This document shows positions 21,505-32,454 of a stretch of 64,000 bases of DNA, piece after piece; within the stretch, counting starts at the first letter, position 1; each line of letters starts with the position of its first letter. This stretch comes from Lepus europaeus. Its lineage: Eukaryota > Chordata > Mammalia > Lagomorpha > Leporidae. The notes under the pieces are model-generated. The model had not been told where the DNA came from and did no database searches. It worked only from the letters and a program-made list of their open reading frames with translations. The position numbers and the translations under genes were made by a program. Location: positions 25,166,001 to 25,230,000 of the forward strand of contig NC_084827.1 in the NCBI RefSeq assembly GCF_033115175.1, given 5' to 3'.

Positions 21505-21960
21505 ATGTTAGAGCGTTACTTCTTTCCTCAAAACCTTCTGTTTGCCTCCCCTAGAGTCAAAGCTAAAGTCTTGTAATTGTCTACAAGGCCCCATATGATC
21601 CAAAGCCCTCTCCCCATAACCTCCTCTCAGACTTCAAATTCTTCTACTTTTCTGCCAGTTTACTGCTCTCTAGCCACACAAAATGACCACATATTTCTTA
21701 GAAGTTTTCTGTTTTTTACTTCCTCATTTGTCCTTATGCCTGGCTTATTTTCTCATTTTAGCCTCTTGCTTAAATGTTAACAGTGAGTCTTCCTTCCCTA
21801 CCAGATACATGTCAGCAAAACCCTCTCCAGCACTCTCCCTTGTCACACTCATACTTCTTAGCCACCTTTCTTTCTTTATTATATTTTTTGTGACTATCTC
21901 TATATTTTACTAATTTAGTTGTTTTCTGTTTTCCTCACTACAAAATAAGCTTGGTAACTA
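21505..21960 (+). repeat. LINE2 3'-end remnant
   Basis: 'cctcaaaaccttctgtttgcctccc', 'gtcaaagctaaagtcttgtaattgtctacaaggcccc' and 'actacaaaataagcttgg' follow L2 consensus order. Ancient and decayed; the frames at 21577-21913 are not genes. Confidence 0.75.
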
Positions 21961-21961
21961 T

Positions 21962-22143
21962 AGGTAACTTCCACCCACATGGAAGACCAGGATAGAGCTC
22001 CTGGCTCTTGTCTTTGGCCTGGCCCAGTCCTGGCCATTGTGGACATTTGGGAAGTGAACCAGCAGATGGATGATCTCTCTCTGTCTTTTTCTGTTTCTCT
22101 GTCACTCTGCTTTTCAAATAAATAAAATCATTTTTTTAAAAAG
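21962..22143 (+). repeat. CSINE 3' half
   Basis: Starts inside the element at 'cacccacatggaagacc' and runs through 'gtgaaccagcagatgg' to 'caaataaataaaatcat'. The 5' half is absent. Confidence 0.8.
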
Positions 22144-22236
22144 TGTACATCTCTTAATTTTGTAAACAACATAAAGATTTGAGAACAGTTTAGCAGATCT
22201 TTCCCTTCCCAATTGCATATTACTATTGTAATTTCC

Positions 22237-22563
22237 TATTTTTAAAAACATTTTCCTTTCAAAGGCAGACAGAATGACACACATATGTACACACATGCAT
22301 GTGCACACACACACAGAGGCAGAGATGTACCATCTGCTGATTCACTCCCCAAAAGCATTTAACAGAACTTCAGAACTCAATCCAGGCTTCCCACGTGGGT
22401 GACAGGGACCCAACTATCTGAGCCATAACCTGTAGCTTCAGAGGGTCTCCATGAGCAGGAAGCTAGAATCTGGAGTGGAGCTGGGATTGGAACTCAGGTA
22501 CTCCAACATGCACACAGGCATCTCAATAGCATCTCAACCACTAGGAAGGCCAGATGCCTGCCT
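22237..22563 (-). repeat. Older CSINE
   Basis: Minus-strand diverged C repeat with a CA-rich stretch (22277-22316) in the place of the usual GA run, 'cttcccacgtgggtgacagggacc', and a head 'gcatctcaatagcatctcaacc'. Confidence 0.75.
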
Positions 22564-23533
22564 CAGTTATTTTTTGCTTTAACAATATTCTATCATACTT
22601 AGCTCACAGAAAAGTACACGCCTAGCAAAAACATATTTTAGATTTTCTTTTTCTCTTCTCCATGGCTCTTAGTTGCCAATATTTTTCATATCCTTGTCCC
22701 TTTGCAACATTCCATATAAAATCTTTTTGCCTCTAACTCTCTCTTAAACTCTGTTAACTATTACATAGATTAGTCACAGAGTTCAACATTTATATATTTT
22801 TATTTCAGGTATTCCATTTTCTATTAGTCAGAGAACTTAGTTGACTAGGGAATTTTTTTTTTTTCCTTCACAGGATTTGTGCTCAAAGTAGAAGCCCCAG
22901 GTAGAGCTTTCCATCATTCCTACCTTTAATCTTCCCCCCTGATGTTGCAGCCAGAAATTGTCCTCAGGGCTCCTTCTCTGCTCACCTGCATTCCTGGCTC
23001 CCAGCTTCTATATGTGAGCTCCCTGCCAGGCTGCTTCCTCCCTGCTCTGATCCAACTCCTGTTGTGCAGGCTTCTGTATGCCAAGAGGACATGTGACTGA
23101 GGGTACAGTTGCTGTGGCTCTGACTGGTTTTCTAGAGCTTCCAATCATTTGTAAAACCAAAAGCATAAATCGCATGTCAGTTATGTAGTCACAAAAAGTA
23201 ATTCAAAATTTCTTTCTTTCTCAAGGCATATTTTATTTAATAAGGAGGTGGTGGCAGGATATTTTAAAGGCTTTTATTTTCATAATTTTTCAAGAATTCT
23301 GTTCTATTATTGTTTTGAGGTTCTCTCTTTGTTACTCATTTTTAGTTTCTGTAGTGTTTTTATTAAAATTTCACCAGTGATTTTTGCCTGATGCTTTTAC
23401 TAGGGTAATCAACATTTAAAAAAATAAGGAACAACATTATAGTATATTGTGAACATTATATTAGTAATGGATTTGATATTTTCTGTAGAAACTGTTTCAT
23501 ATGTAATAAATGTGTTTATTTCTCTTAATTTAG
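22564..23533. other. 3' end of IQUB intron 1, unassigned
   Basis: No recognisable repeat over most of its length. A GC-richer piece at about 22865-23150, preceded by a T run (22853-22865), might be an old retroposed sequence but lacks clear duplications. The last 40 bp form the acceptor region of IQUB exon 2. Confidence 0.4.
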
Positions 23534-23537
23534 AAAA

Positions 23538-23925
23538 ATGTCTGATCAGGAGGAGGAACAGTTTGATGCTCAGAAAACGGTTGATTTGGCAGATGAAAGC
23601 AATGATACCCTTGACACTGTAGACATTCCAGTTCCCTCCGGAGAGCTTGCAGAGTCAGCACAAACTGAAGAGCATGAACCTGAACTGAACCAACTCAATG
23701 AGGGCCATGAAATACCTAATGAGGGGCAAACTGACCACAGCGTTTCAAGTGTGGAATCAAGTGATGAAGAACAACCCATGGAAGAGGATCAGTCACCTGG
23801 ACCAGCTCTACTTACTTCAAGACAGAGTCACAAACCAAGTGCAAATGATAATCTGGCATTTTTGGATAGAATAAAGGCCATAAAGGAGGTTTTGCAAACA
23901 TCGGTGGTAGATTCTTCAGCAACAG
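23538..23925 (+). CDS. IQUB: IQUB exon 2, first coding exon (N-terminal acidic region)
   Basis: IQUB (about 790 residues in human) carries a ubiquitin-like domain and an IQ motif; it works in cilia and in the sperm flagellum, where it belongs to radial spoke 1. The exon begins at 23534 after 'ttaatttag'; the ATG at 23538 has A at -3. It codes for residues 1-129 plus one base (MSDQEEEQFDAQ... ending SSAT) and ends at aacag|gtaata. The encoded part is acidic, rich in E, D and S, and probably disordered. It matches the human start in order and length from memory, but with many substitutions, as expected for this part. Splicing into the ubiquitin-like domain keeps the frame. Confidence 0.95.
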
Positions 23926-25802
23926 GTAATATTACCTAGGAGAGACAGAATATTTCATTTCCTCATTGTGATGGATGGTTCCTTTTTCTTGGTTATTTAT
24001 TTTTATTGGAAGACTTGTTTTACATTTAATATTGCTTTCCCTTTTCCTTAAACATTAGATGTCTACAGTTGCACTTGAATCTCTTAACTATATATGAATA
24101 CCTCATTATCCTGCATGGTCTGTTCTTCCTCAATAGATGAGCATCATTAACTTTAAAATTGATAAATTTTCAAATAAAGTAGGTGTTAAAAATGTTTAGG
24201 GACCTTCAGAAATGTGGACAAATTCTTGAGTTTAATTGAAACTTCTTTGCATTCCAATTTAGAATTAATTGTGCATACCTAATAAGAGGTCGGATGAGAG
24301 AGCCTGACTCCAGATTTCCTGGTTTTGTATCCAGTGTTCATTCTATATATCATGTTGCTTTTACATATTTCTACAGTCTGCTTAGTGTGAACTTTTTTTT
24401 AGCTTCAGAAGAATTGCTGTCTCTCATTGTAGGCTAATTTTAAATTGATAGACAAAAGAATATTGATGTCATGTAGGAATTACCACATTCTTGGGGACAA
24501 AGCAGTGGGTGAAGAGCAATAATGCGGTTACAAAGAGACCTGTTCTACTTGGGCATTTTTAACTGCTGTTTTTCCCTCCATATTGGTGTGTTTTGAGAGA
24601 GATTCTATCCAAAGGGTGGAGTGTGTGGTCCATAATTTGATGATTATAACAACAACAGCTTAGTTTGGCTGGCAACATGTAGCTTTTGAATCCAGTGGGA
24701 TACTTTCCCATAGTGTGGAGCGTCCACACACAAGGGAAGAATAAGAAGGAGGAAAGCAAAAAGACAAATTAAGATCAATCTCTCAATTTTATTATTCATT
24801 GGAAATTTGGCTTCCAATTTGGATGTTTCTGTCATTGCCTGAAAATATAACTTATAAGAAACACATGGTGATTTTTTAAAAAGTTGTTTGAGTACTGTAC
24901 TTACTGAGCTTCAAAAATTCCTTAACATAGCTCCCCTTCCCAAAGTTTAAGAAGTCACTGCTATGAAAGTTTTAAAAATACTTTAATCTCGTGGCTTTGT
25001 GTAGCTTTCTGATAATATAGCATGTGTTTAAGCTGTGAAAGTATTCTCTTTGTGGTAGATAACTGGAGAAACAAACTTTAACATACTCAAAGAATCTTAA
25101 CAATGCTGATGTCTGGTTAAGTTTTGTTATGGGATTATTGGTAAGTGTCTCATTTAGTTTTATGTTAAGTACATAAGTTGTCTAGAAATACATAAAAGTT
25201 TTTGGCCCACAGTGTGCATTCTCCACTTTATCTTACTTTATTTTCTCCGTTAAAATATAAATTCTATAGATATTAATAAAAAGTATACATTATTTTTAAA
25301 ATGCTTTATTTCCTTCCTATATTCTATGAATAGGTAAACATTTTGCAATAATAGTTTTTATTTTTAAGATGGAAACCTCTTCATTTCCTGTTTTATAGAG
25401 TGGGGTATGAACTGTATAATGTCCATTTTTGTGAAAAGTAGTTGTAGCACCTTTCCAAGTTTTGGGACACCATTTCTGTCTCACTTTCCTGTAGTCACTA
25501 CACAATAATGCTTAATTTTCTGAAATATTTCCTATGCTTATAGCTGAATACTATATACCAGGCATTGAAAAATGGATGCTAATTCTTGAGATTTTTGGGT
25601 TAATTTTCAAAGCAGAAGCTTGCAACTGAATGTTGGTGACTTCTTAAAAGTCATTGCACTGTGGTGGGGAAGCATGCAGAGGCAGGCTGCATTCTATATG
25701 ATTAAAAATTGAATGTTAGTTTTGTATTTGTTTGGGGAACTCCAGGTTGCTGAATCTTTTTATGCTTGACTTCAATCCTTTCTTTTGTCTTTTTATCTAC
25801 AG
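23926..25802 (+). other. IQUB: IQUB intron 2
   Basis: 1,877 bp with proper GT and AG ends. AT-rich; I recognise no repeat family with confidence in it. Confidence 0.8.
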
Positions 25803-25937
25803 TAAAAGTTATTCTTAGCCCTGTGGGCCAGGAAGTTATAATTCCTTTTAAACTTGACAGCGTTTTTAAAAAACTCAAGGATCATTTTTCACGCTTATTA
25901 GATGTCCCACCTTACTTGCTGCAAGTAAAATATGCAG
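25803..25937 (+). CDS. IQUB: IQUB exon 3, first half of the ubiquitin-like domain
   Basis: The acceptor 'tctacag' precedes it and the donor atgcag|gtaagt follows. It encodes residues 130-174: VKVILSPVGQEVIIPF opens the ubiquitin-like beta hairpin, followed by the helix LKDHFSRLLDVPPYLLQVKYAG. The order fits the beta-beta-helix-beta start of the ubiquitin fold. Length is 135 nt; the frame is phase 1 at both ends, so the exon could be skipped without a frame change. Confidence 0.95.
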
Positions 25938-26081
25938 GTAAGTTTGGAGGCTAGTAAGTTGATCAAGGTTTCCTTAGTTTTAACATATAAGCAATCAAAA
26001 TCTTTGATTTCTTATACTAAATATTTTGCTGTTTACTCTTTGGATATTGTGGTTATGCAATTATCTACTAAACACATTTTT

Positions 26082-27383
26082 TCAACTTTTATTTAATAAA
26101 TACAAATTTCCAAAGTACAACTTTTGAATTATAGTGGCTTTTCCCCCCATAACCTCCCTCCCACCCACAACCATCCCATCTCTCACTCCCTCTCCCACCC
26201 CATTCTTCATCAAGATTCATTTTCAATTATCTTTATATACAGAAGATCATCTTAGTATATACTAAGTAGGGATTTCAACATATGGTACAGCAGTCTTGAT
26301 GTGAGAAAGCAAAGGCTTTTTTTTTATCCTTTTTGTTTTGAAGAGGTACATAAGGCCTCTGACTTACAGGAATAATCTGGAATGTCTTTTGAGTTCACCT
26401 GTGAAGACTTAATAGGTAGAGATTTAATCTATACTAAGTAAAGATTTCAACAGACTGCACCCACACAGACACACAAAGTATAGAGTACTGTTTGAGTAGT
26501 AGTTTTACCGTTAATTCGCATAGTACAACACATTAAGGACAGAGATCCTACATGAGGAGCAGGTGCACAGTGACACCCATTGTTGATTTAACAGTTGACA
26601 CTCTTATTTATGATGTCAGTAATCATCTGAGGCTCTTGTTATGAGCTGCCAAGGCTATGGATGCCTCTTAAATTCACCAACTCTGATCTTATTTAGACAA
26701 GGCCATAGTCAAACTGGAAGTTTTCTCCTCCCTTCAGAGAAAGATACCTCCTTCTTTGATAGCCCGTTCTTTCCTCTGGGATCTCACTCACAGAGATCTT
26801 TCATTTAGGTCTTTTTTTTTTTTTCCCTGCCAGAGTGTCTTGGCTTTCCATGCCTGAGAAACTCTCATGAGCTTTTTAGCTGGATCCGAATGCCTTAAGG
26901 GCTGATTCTGAGGACAGAGTGCTGTTTAGGGCTTTTGCCATTCTATGAGTTTGCTGTGTATCCTGCTTCCTATGTTAGATAATTCTCTCCTTTTTAATTC
27001 TATCAATTATTATTTACAGACACTAGTCTTATTTCTGTAATCCCTTTGACACTTAATCCTATCTTTTTGACCGATTATGAACTTAAACTGATCACATTAA
27101 CAAGTAAGATGGCATTGGTACATGCCACCTTGATGGGATTGAATTGGAATCCCCTGGCACGTTTCTAGCTCTACCATTAGGAGTAAGTCCAAGTGAGCAT
27201 GTGCCGAACTGTACATCTCCTCCCTCTCTTATTCCCAGTCTTATATTTAACAGAGATGACTTTTAAATTTAAATGACTAAGAATAATTGTGTGTTAATTA
27301 AAGAGTTCAACCAATGGTATTAAGTAGAACTAAAGAATACTAAAAGGAATAAAATAGTAAATTGTTCCTTGACAAGACAATGG
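26082..27383 (-). repeat. L1 3'-UTR-only insertion with 14-bp target duplication
   Basis: Antisense L1 3' UTR of the second type in this window ('aatttccaaagtacaacttttg', 'cacccacaaccatcccatc', 'gagctgccaaggctatgg', 'atgtgccgaactgtacatctcc'). It is flanked by ctaaacacattttt at 26068-26081 and 27384-27397, identical. It is 1.3 kb long and ends before ORF2, so it is a severely 5'-truncated insertion. A stretch around 26310-26420 departs from the other copies. Confidence 0.9.
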
Positions 27384-27961
27384 CTAAACACATTTTTAAT
27401 GAGGACATATGCTTTTCTACATACTTTGCTAAGAACTGAAGATAAAAAGAAGCATGAGACAAAATTACCAATCTCAATTTGTTTACAAACTAGTAAGGAA
27501 GAAGAAGTATGCAATTTTACCACATGACACAATGGAAATAGGCATGAAAAACTGTGGGAACAGGAGCAATGAAACTAGGAGATTCTAAACAGTTTAGATT
27601 AATGAAGTGATAACACTATGCCAGGTCCCAAAGAGAAGAGAATACCTGGAACTTGTGGAAAATTGTAAGAAGTTTTGAATGATTGGAAGTAGATTAAATA
27701 TGGAGAATGGGCAGAGTAGAGATTGGAAAAATTTATAGTAATAGAGACTGTATAGGAAAAGATTGTACTATATAGTAAGGTCATTTCCATGAAGTCAAGA
27801 ATATTTATATTTTGCGGACAATATTGAACTGCCCCCTGGAGTTATATTCCTTTGATTCATAATAGGAAGAGCTCTTTGAAATTAATGAGGCCAACATAAC
27901 AAATATATGTTTGCATAGAATATGTCTGAAGCAGATTCTAGTATTTCATTTTCAAAGTTTA

Positions 27962-28282
27962 GTGCTGGGGTGGGCTTTTGGTGTTATAGTTAAAATGCTT
28001 CTTGGGAAGCCCACATCTCATTTGGAGTGCCAGAGTTCCAGTCCTGGCTCTTTTCCTGACTCCAGCTTCTTGCTAATGCAGACCCTGGGAGGCAGTAGGT
28101 GATGGCTCAAGTACTTGAGTTCCTGCCCCAACATGGGAAACCTGGACTGAATTCACATCTCCTGGCTTAAACTAGTTCACCCCCAGCTGCTGTGGATATT
28201 TGAGGAGTGAACCAGTGAATGGGAGGTCTCCGTCTTTCTGTCTCATTCTCTGCCTTTCAAATAAAGAAGAAAAGAAAAGCTT
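27962..28282 (+). repeat. Older CSINE
   Basis: Plus-strand diverged C repeat: 'ggtgttatagttaaaatgcttc', 'tctcatttggagtgccagagttcc', 'gtgaaccagtgaatgggag', tail 'caaataaagaag'. Confidence 0.8.
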
Positions 28283-28480
28283 ATGCTTAAAAAACTTTTT
28301 GGTTCTGACTTATAAAATACCACAAAAAGTTTCCAGAGAAAACCACTCAATTAAATTTCTTTTTTTTTTTTGGTAAACCATGAGGGTACTTTAAAACTTT
28401 GGTGGAAAATTGGAATTTTGGCATAAAAACTTTTGAAACCCATGTATAATTTTTTCATAATATGTATTCAGTGAACTTTT

Positions 28481-28825
28481 TTTTTTTTTTTTTTTTTTTG
28501 ACAAGCAGAGTGGACAGTGAGAGAGAGACAGAGAGAAAGGTCTTCCTTTTGCCGTTGGTTCACCCTCCAATGGCAGCCGCGGTAGGCGCGCTGCGGCTGG
28601 CGCACTGCGCTGATCCGATGGCAGGAGCCAGGAGCTTATCCTGGTCTCCCATGGGATGCAGGGCCCAAGGACTTGGGCCATCCTCCACTGCACTCCCTGG
28701 CCACAGCAGAGAGCTGGCCTGGAAGAGGGGCAACCGGGACAGGATCGGTGCCCCGACCGGGACTAGAACCCGGTGTGCCGGCGCCGCAAGGCGGAGGATT
28801 AGCCTAGTGAGCCGCAGCGCCAGCC
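28481..28825 (-). repeat. Young CSINE with perfect 14-bp target duplication
   Basis: Minus strand, long T run, GC-rich little-diverged body and head ('gccggcgccgcaaggcgg'). Identical ttcagtgaactttt at 28467-28480 and 28826-28839. A recent insertion by its state. Confidence 0.93.
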
Positions 28826-29055
28826 TTCAGTGAACTTTTAAAGTCTCATGTATGCATGGATTTCAAATTTTTTTTGCACCAGAATAAATAATCTTTTGAA
28901 TCCATTTTCCATGAATGTTTTAAAGTACCCACATATTATAGGGAATGTACTCTGAAAGTAAAATGCTTGTATATTCAAACAACTAATTATTAAAGTCTGA
29001 TTGGAGAAACAAGACTAAAATATAAATAATTATTAGTGATAATAGTGATAATGAT

Positions 29056-29275
29056 AATGTTCATAATGGTTAATTTATTGAGCACTTGCTGTGTGTGAAT
29101 ATATCTAGAAGGTGTTTTGCCTGCATTATCATTTAATCCACACAACGATCCTTTGAAGTTTAGGCTTTTTTTTTTTTTTTTTTAAAATGAGAGGAGGAAA
29201 CTAAAGCTGTATGAACTTGTGCAAAGTCACATGGCTGAAAAGTGACAATCTGAACTTGTTATGACTCCAAACATG
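29056..29275 (-). repeat. MIR SINE
   Basis: 'tttattgagcacttgctgtgtg', 'cctgcattatcatttaatcc', 'aaatgagaggaggaaact' and 'gtgcaaagtcacatggctg' match antisense MIR. A T run at 29166-29183 lies in the middle. Confidence 0.8.
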
Positions 29276-29494
29276 AAATTTTAAATTGCTGAACATAAAG
29301 TTCAAAATTGAGGGAGAGAGAGCACTTTGAGACTGGGTAGCTGGCCAGTGGTACCTAAAGATCTCTCTGTTCTTTGTACTCCATGACTTTCCTTTTATTA
29401 TATGTAAGTACCAGCTATCATCACTGAGTCAGATTTATGTCAGCAGCAATTGCAAGCAGCCTTGTTGTACTCCAACTGCTCTCTAAAACATGTG

Positions 29495-29818
29495 CTTTAT
29501 TTGAAAGAGAGAGAGAGGGAGAGAGAGAAAGAGATCGAGAGGAAGAGAGAGATCTTCCAAATGCTGGTTCACTCTTCAAATGTCCACAACAATGTACCAT
29601 GGGTCAGGCTGAAGCCAGGAGCCAGGAATTCCATTCATGTCTCCCATTTTGTGTGGCAGGAATCCAAGTACTTGGGCCATCATCAGCTGCCTCCTAGATA
29701 CATTAGCAGGAAGCTGGATCAGAACCTTGGAATATCTGGGACTTGAACCAGGTACTCTGATATCAGATGCAGGCATCCCGAGGGGTTGTTTAACCCAATG
29801 TGCCACAATGCCTGCCCC
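29495..29818 (-). repeat. CSINE
   Basis: Minus-strand C repeat with expanded GAGA (29505-29550). Ends 'caatgtgccacaatgcctgcccc'. Flanks catgtgctttatt and caggtgctttcatt are a weak target duplication. Confidence 0.85.
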
Positions 29819-29914
29819 AACAGGTGCTTTCATTTACTACTAAAACTGAAGCTCAAGTTTGGTGGGTGTATGCCCACTGTGGAAATGAATAGAGGAATGA
29901 AGAGCTCTGTGGGA

Positions 29915-30365
29915 ACCTGTATTAGTTTTCTATGGCTTAAGGCAACACATACACTCTTCTTGCAGTTCTAGACGCCAGAAGTCCTAAATCATTTTCACTG
30001 AGATACAGTCAAGGTATTAGCAGGGTGAGAATCCACTTCCTGTCTTTCTAGTTTCTAGAGCTGCATTCCTTGCATTCATTAGCTCACTGGTCCCTTCTTC
30101 CATTTTCAAAGCAAATGTAGCGTGTTCAAGTCTCTTTTCAGTTCTGTCATGTAACTCACTCTGTAGTCAAATCCTTTTCTTTCCTTTTACAGGAGCACAT
30201 GTGATTACATTTAGGAAATAACCAGATATCCAGGATAGTTTCTCCATCTCAAAATTCTTAATCTGATCTACAAAGTCACTTGTGCTATATAAAGTAACAT
30301 TCATAGGTCCTGGAGATTAGGATCTAGACATATTTGGGGCCCTTATTCAACTTGTTATGAAGCCC
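29915..30365 (-). repeat. Ancient MLT1-like LTR
   Basis: 'gtattagttttctatggc', 'gcagttctagacgccagaagtcc', 'caggagcacatgtgattacattt' and 'ggtcctggagattaggatctagacat' follow the antisense of an old ERVL-MaLR-type LTR. Family recognised from memory; no subfamily given. Confidence 0.55.
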
Positions 30366-30415
30366 AAACAACCATGTTAATTTTTTTCATGTTAACTTTT
30401 AAAAGAGTTAAATTC

Positions 30416-30724
30416 TTATTTATTTATTTATTCATTTATTTGAGACACACACACACACACTCACACTCACACTCACACACATGGAACTATCTAGCATCCA
30501 CTGGTTCAATCCCCAGATGCTTACCTATACCACAATGGCTGGGGCTGGGCCAGGCTGAAGCTGAGAGCCAAAACTCTGTCGAGGTCTTCTACATGGGAGG
30601 AAGAGACCCAATTATTTGAGCCATTATCTGCTGTCTCCCAGGTTCTGCATTAGCAGGAAGCTGGAGTTGGGAACCAGACATGGAATTCAGGCATCCTAAT
30701 TGCTAGACTAAACACCACCTCCTG
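30416..30724 (-). repeat. CSINE with CA/CTCA microsatellite
   Basis: Minus-strand older C repeat; the purine run is replaced by a CA and CACTCA tract at 30446-30480. Ends 'ctagactaaacaccacctcc'. Confidence 0.8.
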
Positions 30725-31686
30725 AATATAGATTCTATTAATAAACTTTTTCTGACACAAAATGGCAGCCTTTAGCATTATTATAGATTTTGTACATCTT
30801 AAAATAGAGGAAGAAAATTAGTCAATTTAGTCAAAGCACCAAAGGCAAGGTGCATGAAAGATGGAGAAGGGAGGAAAAGTTGAAGTGATAAAAAATAACA
30901 GCATATCTACTTTTTAAACCCAAAACTGAATTTTAGCTCTACCTTGACATGAATTAATTTCTGTGAGCTTATTATTTTAGAAAGAAAGTAAAGAACGGAT
31001 TCTTCGGAATTCTAAGTGTCTACCTTTCGGTACTAGGAGACTGGGATATTGAAATACTCATGATTTCCCTGCTATGGCTCGTGGTTGCATGTAACACATT
31101 GTGTTTTTTTCTTATAGCGTCGATGTTTAGAATATGATTCTGCTGCTATTGTAGAATGATTTGTTTTTAAATGTTAAGAATTTCATGGTTATTATGCACT
31201 TATTGCTGATGATTGAGAGTTGTAGTTTTATTTACAATGCTGAATTCCTGCTCAAGAAAGCCACTATAAGTTTTCCTAGTTTGGAGTTTTCTATACTAAC
31301 GTTATAGCAAGAGGTGGAAATCATTATACTACATTTGATAACTAAATATGTGTTGCTACAAGTATGTTTGATGGTTTCCTTCCACTTAACATGAGTACAT
31401 ATAATTAACCATTTCCAGAAATCTATTGTATATCATGGTGTCTATAGTTAATACTTGAAAGTTACTAAGAGAGTAGATTTTAAGTGTTTTTATCACAAAA
31501 AATGATAAGGATGCAAGGTAATAGGTATACCAGTTAGCTTGGTTTAACTGTTTCACAATGTATATGTATATCAAAAGATTTTATTGTACACCATAAATAT
31601 ATATAATTTTTGTCATTTAAAAAGCAGCCAAAAGAAGATAGCCATTTTTACTGTTATAAAATATCTTAAAATTTTTCATTTTTTAG

Positions 31687-31848
31687 GACAAATTGTTAAA
31701 AATAATGAGACCCTAGTTCAATATGGAGTCAAGCCACAGGAAATTATACAAATGGAAATCTTTTCTACAAATCCAGATCTATATCCAATCAAAAGAGTAG
31801 ATGGACTAAACAAAATCTCTCACATCATAACTGTCACCATAGAAACTG
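31687..31848 (+). CDS. IQUB: IQUB exon 4, second half of the ubiquitin-like domain
   Basis: The acceptor 'ttttttag' joins in phase 1 (the split codon gives Gly). It encodes GQIVKNNETLVQYGVKPQEI then MEIFSTNPDLYP, the last strands of the ubiquitin fold, followed by a linker ending TVTIETG. The donor is ctg|gttagt. Length is 162 nt. Typical ubiquitin-fold phrases are visible: a G-x-I/V-L segment, 'ETL..YGV..' and the closing hydrophobic strand. There is no C-terminal Gly-Gly, so it is a built-in domain and not a cleavable modifier. Confidence 0.95.
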
Positions 31849-31932
31849 GTTAGTTATTTGATGTCCTGGATAAAGTATTTTACAGTCCCTTTGTAGTTGA
31901 AGTTTCATTTAATTTTGGTTTTATCTCTTCAG
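31849..31932 (+). other. IQUB: IQUB intron 4, only 84 bp
   Basis: From gttagt to 'tatctcttcag'. Close to the lower size limit for efficiently spliced mammalian introns, and strikingly short beside the multi-kilobase introns around it. No internal repeat. Confidence 0.93.
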
Positions 31933-32105
31933 GCATTGATCAATACCAGGAGGTAGCTGTTGAGATTATCAAATGTGACTTTCACAAACCATTTCTTGGT
32001 GGATTCAGACACAAAATAACAGGAGTAGAATTTCATAATGCTGGAACACAAACTGTTCCTAAGAAGATTTCTGGAAAATCTAATGTATTTTGTAGGGATA
32101 CACAG
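31933..32105 (+). CDS. IQUB: IQUB exon 5
   Basis: The exon runs 173 nt from 'cttcag' to acag|gtagta. It encodes residues about 229-286, including [19 protein letters not shown] and [14 protein letters not shown], matching the conserved region after the ubiquitin-like domain in human IQUB from memory. It ends in phase 0 at DTQ. No named domain; the block [12 protein letters not shown] followed by a repeated GTQT-type phrase is characteristic of the family. Confidence 0.95.
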
Positions 32106-32298
32106 GTAGTATTTTTATTTTTCCATTTAGGTCTCTGAAGTTATAGGATGCATAATATATGATTCTCAATTCTTCTAAATAATTTTACAGAAATTAGAGT
32201 AATAAAAGTTAGTACATGGAAACATAATTCTCTTTGCACACTTATGTATGTATATATAGAGAAGATACTTACTTAAATTTCCCTTGTTTTTATTTTAG
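32106..32298 (+). other. IQUB: IQUB intron 5
   Basis: 193 bp, gtagta to 'tattttag'. Exons 4-6 thus lie within about 770 bp. Confidence 0.92.
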
Positions 32299-32454
32299 AC
32301 AGTTTTTCAGAGAAAAAAGTTTCAACAAACTACAAATACAACATCTACACAAATGACTAAAATTGGTGTGTATGTTTCAAATATAACTGATAAATTGGTA
32401 AAACCAAGAGAATACTTTTCAGCTGAAGAATACCATGATCGAATATTACAGGCG
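32299..32454 (+). CDS. IQUB: IQUB exon 6
   Basis: 156 nt, 52 codons, phase 0 at both ends (residues 287-338). It encodes [20 protein letters not shown], then [15 protein letters not shown] and [14 protein letters not shown]. The donor is gcg|gtaaga. The TNTTSTQM stretch and the YFSAEEYH helix lead into the IQ motif of the next exon. Confidence 0.95.

Larger units (their letters stand above)
13803..23533 (+). other. IQUB: IQUB intron 1
   Basis: A 9.7-kb intron from the predicted exon 1 donor to the acceptor 'aatttag' at 23527-23533. It holds SINEs, an L1 inverted repeat, MIR, L2 and MaLR remnants, listed separately. 14200-14370, 14715-15220, 15450-16137 and 22564-23533 contain nothing that I recognise. 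Confidence 0.7.
25938..31686 (+). other. IQUB: IQUB intron 3
   Basis: 5,749 bp, with an L1 3'-UTR insertion, five SINEs and an LTR-like remnant listed separately. 27400-27960, 28840-29055 and 30725-31686 hold nothing I can name. Confidence 0.8.

Noticed and set aside
22926-23144. Possible IQUB alternative exon or retrogene before exon 2
   Set aside because: GC-richer but without a clear splice-bounded frame or target duplication; left as unassigned.
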